Of a stretch of 10,719 nt of DNA, positions 6,929-10,719 are shown piece after piece. A program made the translations under genes and the position numbers. Each line of letters begins with the position of its first letter. Within the stretch, counting starts at the first letter, position 1. Origin of the DNA: Sulfurovum sp. (GTDB taxonomy: Bacteria; Campylobacterota; Campylobacteria; Campylobacterales; Sulfurovaceae). The notes beneath the pieces were generated by a model that was given only the letters and a program-made list of their open reading frames with translations, ran no database searches and had not been told where the DNA came from. Location: assembly GCA_023955225.1 (NCBI GenBank), contig JAGSGJ010000051.1:1-10719 (forward strand), in the 5' to 3' direction.

Positions 6929-8067
6929 GGCTTCTTTCTAGTCTTTAAAAAAAGTACTAAAGCAACTAACACAGAAACCCCAGAGATGATAAAAAACAAC
7001 CCTTGTATACCATAAGCACTCACGATAGGCTCAAAGAGTATAGGTGAGGCAAACTGTCCTAAAAAGAAGCTAGAGGTGAGTACACCTGAGGCTTTCCCTC
7101 GTTTATGGGCAGGCACAAGTGAGAGAAACCATGAATTAGTATTGACCAAGAGTAGTCCAAAGCCCATACCTAGGGGAGCAGTGGCAAAATAGAGTCCAGC
7201 GATGCTATTAGCTTGAGAGATAATAAATAATCCCAACCCAAACAACGCAAAAGTAGCTGAGAAGATTTGCATGTAGGACAATCGTGCTTTTATCTTAGCG
7301 TACTGCATAGCGGTGAGGGCATTGAAGGTCATGGCTGTAGCGATGACAAAACCTATGCTTTGGGGTGTGCCTCCTAAGGTGTTGACTATGAGGTAGGGAA
7401 ACTGTGTAGGTAACATATAAAAGAGTACCATCACAAAAAATGCAGTGAGGTAAACAGGTAAGAGTTTAACTTCTACTTCTAAGTCTTCAGTGTGTTTGTG
7501 TTTTTCAGGTTCATAGAGTGACTTCAACAAAAATGGTACAAAGAGTATAGGTATCAAATAGATAGCAAATGGGTAGGACCAGTGCATTTGTGCCAGTAAC
7601 CCACCCGTAGTGATAAAAAGTATGCCACCAAAACCTACTATCATCCCTTGTTTAGCCATAAACTTGTGTCGTACTTCTGCAGAGAAATAGTCACCAATGA
7701 GTGCAGTACTAGAAGTCATAATGAGTGAAACACCTAGTCCCAGCGCTGCACGACCTACTAAAATGACATAAAAGTCATGCAGGTAAAACCCGGAACTCCC
7801 ACCCGCTATAAAAAGAAATATACCTATATAGAGTGGCTTCAAACGCCCCCATCTATCGATTATATGCCCAGCAAAGGGTGAAAAAAGAGCGATGATAATG
7901 GAGGGTATGGTAAGCATAAGCTTGGAAAGGAACTCAATGTGTGGAATGTCGGAAAAAGTATGGCTGATCAGTGGTAATGATGAGACAACTGTGATGCCTG
8001 ACATGACGCCAAGTGTGGCTATTAGGAGTAGGGATATTTGGATGCGTTTGGTGTTAGTATTTGCCAT
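6925..8067 (-). CDS. Major facilitator superfamily (MFS) transporter
   Basis: This 380-residue integral inner-membrane protein has about 12 hydrophobic segments, roughly at 9-30, 43-64, 78-98, 101-121, 138-160, 165-184, 204-222, 236-255, 267-285, 289-310, 325-346 and 354-375. The MFS motif A is clear between the second and third segments as GHIIDRWGRLKP (residues 68-78), and a related copy, VPAHKRGKASG (318-328), lies before segment 11. A charged His/Glu/Lys-rich loop (185-201) separates the two halves. The length is typical of 12-TM drug or sugar efflux permeases. The direction is probably H+-coupled export, but the substrate cannot be read. The ATG at 8067 has no Shine-Dalgarno and lies exactly 6 nt after a TATCAT box. 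The gene is followed by no terminator of its own, because its TAG overlaps the TAA of the Pif1-like gene. Confidence 0.94.
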   Translation of the reverse strand: MANTNTKRIQISLLLIATLGVMSGITVVSSLPLISHTFSDIPHIEFLSKLMLTIPSIIIALFSPFAGHIIDRWGRLKPLYIGIFLFIAGGSSGFYLHDFYVILVGRAALGLGVSLIMTSSTALIGDYFSAEVRHKFMAKQGMIVGFGGILFITTGGLLAQMHWSYPFAIYLIPILFVPFLLKSLYEPEKHKHTEDLEVEVKLLPVYLTAFFVMVLFYMLPTQFPYLIVNTLGGTPQSIGFVIATAMTFNALTAMQYAKIKARLSYMQIFSATFALFGLGLFIISQANSIAGLYFATAPLGMGFGLLLVNTNSWFLSLVPAHKRGKASGVLTSSFFLGQFASPILFEPIVSAYGIQGLFFIISGVSVLVALVLFLKTRKKP

Positions 8068-8073
8068 GGCCGT

Positions 8074-8081
8074 ATGATAGC
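8074..8081 (-). promoter_or_regulatory. -10 box of the MFS gene, placed for a leaderless transcript
   Basis: On the minus strand GCTATCAT is followed by ACGGCC (six bases) and the ATG at 8067. A start seven bases past the box would be the first base of the start codon. No ribosome binding site is present in front of this ATG. TTGATG occurs upstream but with a 19-bp spacer, so the -35 is unconvincing. Confidence 0.5.
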
Positions 8082-8160
8082 ACTATTGGAGTTAGAGCCA
8101 TCAATCTGCACTATACGTTATTTTAAATTAACTAACAACAGTAAAAAGATATCACATTAT

Positions 8161-8194
8161 AAAACCTCCTATATAGCACATTTTATAAGGTTTT
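8161..8194. repeat. Inverted repeat AAAACCT / AGGTTTT
   Basis: AAAACCT (8161-8167) and AGGTTTT (8188-8194) can pair as a 7-bp stem around a 20-nt AU-rich loop. It is not followed by a clean T-run on either strand beyond the stem, so it is at best a weak bidirectional terminator for the araC-type gene. An operator site for the MFS gene is equally possible. Confidence 0.3.
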
Positions 8195-8273
8195 CTATGG
8201 GGGGTGCATATTTATGGTCTACAAACCTCGCTACCGCGACAAACGTTATAAAATATGTTAGATTATAAGGTTT
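8183..8273 (+). repeat. Direct repeats of TTATAAGGTTT
   Basis: The 11-mer TTATAAGGTTT is found at 8183-8193 and again at 8263-8273, 80 bp apart. The segment between them contains the six-G run and the GC-rich hairpin and differs in composition from its flanks. This could be a small inserted element with an 11-bp direct repeat or simply two regulatory half-sites. No transposase or terminal inverted repeat is seen. Confidence 0.3.
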
Positions 8274-8402
8274 CAACTTTTTCACTCAATAATTCTATAC
8301 CATATCTTCAAACTCTACTATAGGTTCAATTACTTTAATTTGATGTATTGAGGGGTATGGAGAGAGCGGACTAAAAACTGTAGGTGAAGCTAATGCTTTA
8401 AT

Positions 8403-9281
8403 TCAAAGTTTGATCGATAAATAAAAGCTGATTGCAAACTCCTTATCTTCATCAAGATAATGGTTTTTGTGATAGATTGCATAAGGTGGTTTCGTTGTTG
8501 TCTGATATTCACTTTTAGGCAGCCACTCATGATATACCCAGTGGATGAATTTCAGGAGATCACCTCTTGTACCTTCCAGATAAAACTTAGCATAGACACC
8601 CTCTGAGATATTAAATTTTGGTAAACGTTGATCTTTTAATTCTTTTTCTTCATTCGGTACCACGCATGCTACATAATGACACTCTTCTAACGGTGTGATG
8701 GTCGGATTATCGTGGAAAAGCGATATCTCTGTATAGTCCTTTAACTCATTCTGGTAGATCCAAGTTTGAATTTTTTGCCATGTGAGTTTTGATTTGTCGT
8801 ACCCATAGCCTCTGTGACGGATATAATATGCTCTCATTTGTGGCATCTTCACAATTTGAGGTTGAATGACTCCAAAACTGGCTGTGGAAGCTTGTGCCTT
8901 TGGTGATTGCAAAAGAATTTTATGTGAATACAATTTATATCCACCCTTTCTCCACTTGTTAGGTGTCATAGAAAAACGTTCTTTAAATGCACGAATGAAA
9001 GATGTTTGAGAGCTGTAGCCACACTCATTGGCTACTTCTGAAATAGTCGAATATTTATTTGTCAACAAAAGGTTAGAAGCCTTTTGAAGACGTATTGACT
9101 TAATACTTTCATAAATATTTCGCCCAAACACTTCTTTAAAGATCTTATGCATATAAAATTTATTGATCTCGAAATGATCTGCCAGTTCATCAATGTTGAT
9201 ATCTGTCTCTATATGCGTATATATATAGAACATTAAATCATTGGAGATTTTTATCTTTTTATCTAAAGTTTCTTGTTTCAT
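8403..9281 (-). CDS. AraC-family transcriptional regulator with GyrI-like effector domain
   Basis: This 292-residue protein has the Rob/TipA-like layout of a DNA-binding half followed by a ligand-binding half. Residues about 12-112 form the AraC/XylS double helix-turn-helix. Helix-turn-helix 1 lies around INIDELADHFEIN and the signature follows at 80-112 (SEVANECGYSSQTSFIRAFKERF, then TPNKWRK). From about residue 139 to the end is a GyrI-like (SOUL/SBMA-type) domain, starting VIQPQIVKMPQMRAYYIRHRGYG, which in relatives binds hydrophobic or cationic small molecules. The ATG at 9281 lies 6 nt after a TATTAT box and lacks a good Shine-Dalgarno. It sits just upstream of an MFS transporter on the same strand and is divergent from the biotin carboxylase gene. 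Regulation of the MFS efflux gene in response to its substrate is a reasonable inference, but it is not shown. Confidence 0.93.
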   Translation of the reverse strand: MKQETLDKKIKISNDLMFYIYTHIETDINIDELADHFEINKFYMHKIFKEVFGRNIYESIKSIRLQKASNLLLTNKYSTISEVANECGYSSQTSFIRAFKERFSMTPNKWRKGGYKLYSHKILLQSPKAQASTASFGVIQPQIVKMPQMRAYYIRHRGYGYDKSKLTWQKIQTWIYQNELKDYTEISLFHDNPTITPLEECHYVACVVPNEEKELKDQRLPKFNISEGVYAKFYLEGTRGDLLKFIHWVYHEWLPKSEYQTTTKPPYAIYHKNHYLDEDKEFAISFYLSIKL

Positions 9282-9287
9282 AACTTA

Positions 9288-9295
9288 ATAATACC
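9288..9295 (-). promoter_or_regulatory. -10-like box of the araC-type gene, placed for a leaderless transcript
   Basis: On the minus strand GGTATTAT is followed by TAAGTT (six bases) and the ATG at 9281. This is the fourth gene in the window with this spacing, but the surrounding DNA is so AT-rich that this instance alone would carry little weight. Confidence 0.4.
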
Positions 9296-9300
9296 AATTT

Positions 9301-9330
9301 TAGATAATAATAATATTAAAAATAGATAAT
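9301..9330 (+). repeat. TAGATAAT direct repeats, candidate AraC-type operator
   Basis: TAGATAAT occurs at 9301-9308 and 9323-9330. The two copies are 22 bp apart, about two helical turns, which is the geometry expected for tandem half-sites of an AraC-family protein. They lie in the 124-bp region between the divergent araC-type and biotin carboxylase genes, just upstream of the araC-type -10 box, so autoregulation is plausible. The repeats are AT-only apart from one G each, which limits confidence. Confidence 0.35.
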
Positions 9331-9372
9331 TTATAGAACAATAATAGTGTAGAAAAAATGTTTAAAAACCTT

Positions 9373-9378
9373 TACAAT
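9373..9378 (+). promoter_or_regulatory. -10 box of the biotin carboxylase gene
   Basis: TACAAT at 9373-9378 would start transcription near 9385, giving a leader of about 21 nt that contains the strong ribosome binding site GAAGGAA (9394-9400) ahead of the ATG at 9406. There is no clear -35. The upstream DNA is A/T-rich with repeated T and A tracts. This is a conventional leadered start, in contrast to its neighbours. Confidence 0.5.
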
Positions 9379-9405
9379 ACACACAAAAAAATTGAAGGAA
9401 ATGCA

Positions 9406-10719
9406 ATGAGACAAAAAATATCAAAAATTTTAATAGCCAATCGCGGTGAAATTGCACTACGAATCATTAGAGCATGTAAAGAATTGGAGATTACTTCTGT
9501 GGTTGTCCACTCTAAAGTAGATGTAGATGGTGTATGGGTAAAAAAATCTGATAAAGCTATTGAAATGGAAGGTCATCCTGTAGAGGTTTATTTGGATTAT
9601 GAAAACATTATCAAATTAGCTAGAGAGCATAAGTGTGATGCCATTCACCCTGGATATGGATTTCTTTCTGAAAGTGCAGATTTTGCCAAGGCATGTGAGA
9701 AAAGTGACATTATTTTCATCGGACCCAAAGCAGAGCATATAGAACTGTTTGGAGACAAAATTGCTTCTAAAAACGCGATGAGAGAGATAGGTGTACCTGT
9801 GATTGAAGGAACAGAATCCCCTATTGTTGACGTAAATGAAGCTCAAAAAATAGCAAAAGATATTGGTTTTCCTGTGATGATTAAGGCTGCCTTTGGTGGT
9901 GGTGGTCGTGGTATGAGAATTGTACGTGAAGAAAAAGAGTTTAAGAACCTTTTTGATGCAGCAGCCGCGGAATCTCAAAAATATTTTGGCAATGCAGATA
10001 TGTTCATAGAGAAATTTGTAGAAAACCCTAGACATATAGAAGTACAAATCATAGCAGATAAATATGGTAACGTAGTACATCTTGGAGAGAGAGATTGTTC
10101 CATACAAAGACGTCACCAAAAAGTTATAGAGATTTCTCCTTCCCCTCTTTTAAGCCCTTCTGTAAGGAAAGAGATTTACCGTACTTCCATCAAAGCAGTG
10201 TATCGCTTAGGCTATGAGAGTGTAGGTACTATGGAGTTTCTAGTCGATGAGTCTGACGATATCTTTTTTATAGAGATGAATACTCGTGTACAAGTAGAAC
10301 ATCCAGTTACTGAAATCACCTCAGGTGTAGACATCATCCAGCGTATGATACAGCTAGCAGAAGGGGATAAACTACATTTTCTACAAGAAGAGATAAGTTT
10401 TAGAGGTTATGCCATCGAGTTTCGCATTAACGCAGAAGACCCATTGAACAACTTTATGCCATCATTTGGAACAGTTGGAGAGTACCTAACTCCAGGAGGA
10501 CCAGGTGTACGTTTAGATACCAGTATTTACAGCGGATACACCATCCCCCCAAATTATGACTCTATGGTAGGTAAACTCATTGTATGGGCTCTAGATTGGG
10601 AGGGTGTGGTTAAAAAAGCCAGGCGTGCTTTAGATGAATACTATATTGAGGGGATTACCACCAATATTATATTACACAAAGATATCGTCAATGATGATGA
10701 CTTTATTGCAGGTAAGTTC
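9406..10719 (+). CDS. Biotin carboxylase subunit (AccC / pyruvate carboxylase subunit A type), 3' end outside window
   Basis: The 438 residues visible are most of an ATP-grasp biotin carboxylase, which uses ATP and bicarbonate to carboxylate biotin on a carrier protein. The N-terminal domain begins ILIANRGEIALRIIRAC and includes HPGYGFLSES. The ATP-grasp part has Lys160, the glycine loop GGGGRGM (164-170), ERDCSIQRRHQK ending in Lys239, and FIEMNTR then QVEH with Glu290, Arg294 and Glu298, equivalent to E. coli Glu288, Arg292 and Glu296. The C-terminal domain starts near RINAEDP, and no stop is reached by 10719, so 10-50 residues are probably missing. GAAGGAA precedes the ATG. Stand-alone subunits of this kind serve acetyl-CoA carboxylase, two-subunit pyruvate carboxylase (PycA) or 2-oxoglutarate carboxylase. 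The window does not show the partner, so I leave the symbol empty. Confidence 0.95.
   Translation, partial: MRQKISKILIANRGEIALRIIRACKELEITSVVVHSKVDVDGVWVKKSDKAIEMEGHPVEVYLDYENIIKLAREHKCDAIHPGYGFLSESADFAKACEKSDIIFIGPKAEHIELFGDKIASKNAMREIGVPVIEGTESPIVDVNEAQKIAKDIGFPVMIKAAFGGGGRGMRIVREEKEFKNLFDAAAAESQKYFGNADMFIEKFVENPRHIEVQIIADKYGNVVHLGERDCSIQRRHQKVIEISPSPLLSPSVRKEIYRTSIKAVYRLGYESVGTMEFLVDESDDIFFIEMNTRVQVEHPVTEITSGVDIIQRMIQLAEGDKLHFLQEEISFRGYAIEFRINAEDPLNNFMPSFGTVGEYLTPGGPGVRLDTSIYSGYTIPPNYDSMVGKLIVWALDWEGVVKKARRALDEYYIEGITTNIILHKDIVNDDDFIAGKF

Larger units (their letters stand above)
8068..8402. other. 335-bp intergenic region between the araC-type and MFS genes
   Basis: No intact gene is supported here. 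The region holds the MFS promoter at its left end, a 7-bp inverted repeat (8161-8194), two copies of TTATAAGGTTT (8183 and 8263), a run of six G (8199-8204), and a small GC-rich hairpin TCGC-TACC-GCGA (8228-8239) in otherwise AT-rich DNA. The right end carries short coding-like stretches on both strands (8348-8424 +, 8289-8402 -), which may be remnants of a lost gene. The + strand reading frame through 8038-8268 has no ribosome binding site and matches no family I know, so I do not call it. Confidence 0.6.

Noticed and set aside
8038..8268. 76-codon open frame on the plus strand across the MFS promoter
   Set aside because: It starts inside the antisense of the MFS N-terminus, has no ribosome binding site, and its product matches nothing I recognise. 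I kept the underlying repeats as a finding instead.
8200..8275. Possible integron attC site (GTTAGAT resembling the GTTRRRY core)
   Set aside because: No properly spaced RYYYAAC partner box or paired L/R stem could be found, and no integrase gene is present.
9616..10119. 167-codon open frame on the minus strand
   Set aside because: It lies entirely antisense to the biotin carboxylase gene, and its translation is rich in Phe, Tyr and Cys with low-complexity Thr runs, as expected for a shadow of a conserved gene.

Overview
The window looks like chromosomal DNA of an AT-rich epsilonproteobacterium (Campylobacterota), most plausibly a Sulfurovum/Sulfurimonas-like organism. This rests on the A+T-rich codon use, promoters with a good -10 box (gnTAnnaT type) but no clear -35, tightly packed genes, and the flavour of the proteins. 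It is an inference from the sequence alone. No rRNA, tRNA, IS element, CRISPR array or prophage gene was seen.

Layout. (1) 95-2535, + strand: a compact four-gene cluster with gaps of 2, 28 and 8 nt. It encodes a MmcQ/YjbR-family protein, an Ogt/MGMT-type O6-alkylguanine-DNA alkyltransferase, a class I SAM-dependent methyltransferase and a membrane-anchored alpha/beta hydrolase. (2) 2554-5043, - strand: an HrpB-type DExH ATP-dependent helicase, convergent with the hydrolase. (3) 5210-6928, + strand: a Pif1/RecD-like helicase with a C-terminal helix-turn-helix extension, divergent from hrpB across a 166-bp region. (4) 6925-8067, - strand: a 12-TM MFS transporter whose stop codon overlaps that of the Pif1-like gene. 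(5) 8068-8402: a 335-bp gap with short repeats, a small GC-rich hairpin and possible gene remnants. (6) 8403-9281, - strand: an AraC-family regulator with a GyrI-like ligand-binding domain. (7) 9406 to the window end, + strand: a biotin carboxylase subunit (AccC/PycA type), cut off by the window and divergent from araC.

How they fit together. The first half carries nucleic-acid maintenance functions (alkylation repair and two helicases from different superfamilies) mixed with small-molecule enzymes. The second half is transport, regulation and central carbon carboxylation. Most genes look like ordinary housekeeping or accessory genes, and I see no defence island or clearly new multi-gene system.

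The most unusual signal is in the start sites. Four genes (hrpB, the Pif1-like gene, the MFS gene and the AraC gene) lack a convincing Shine-Dalgarno. Each has a -10-like box of the form G(G/C)TA(T/C)NAT ending exactly six bases before the ATG. A transcript would then begin at or within a base of the start codon, predicting leaderless mRNAs. By contrast, the first gene of the left cluster and the biotin carboxylase gene have a -10 box well upstream and an ordinary ribosome binding site.
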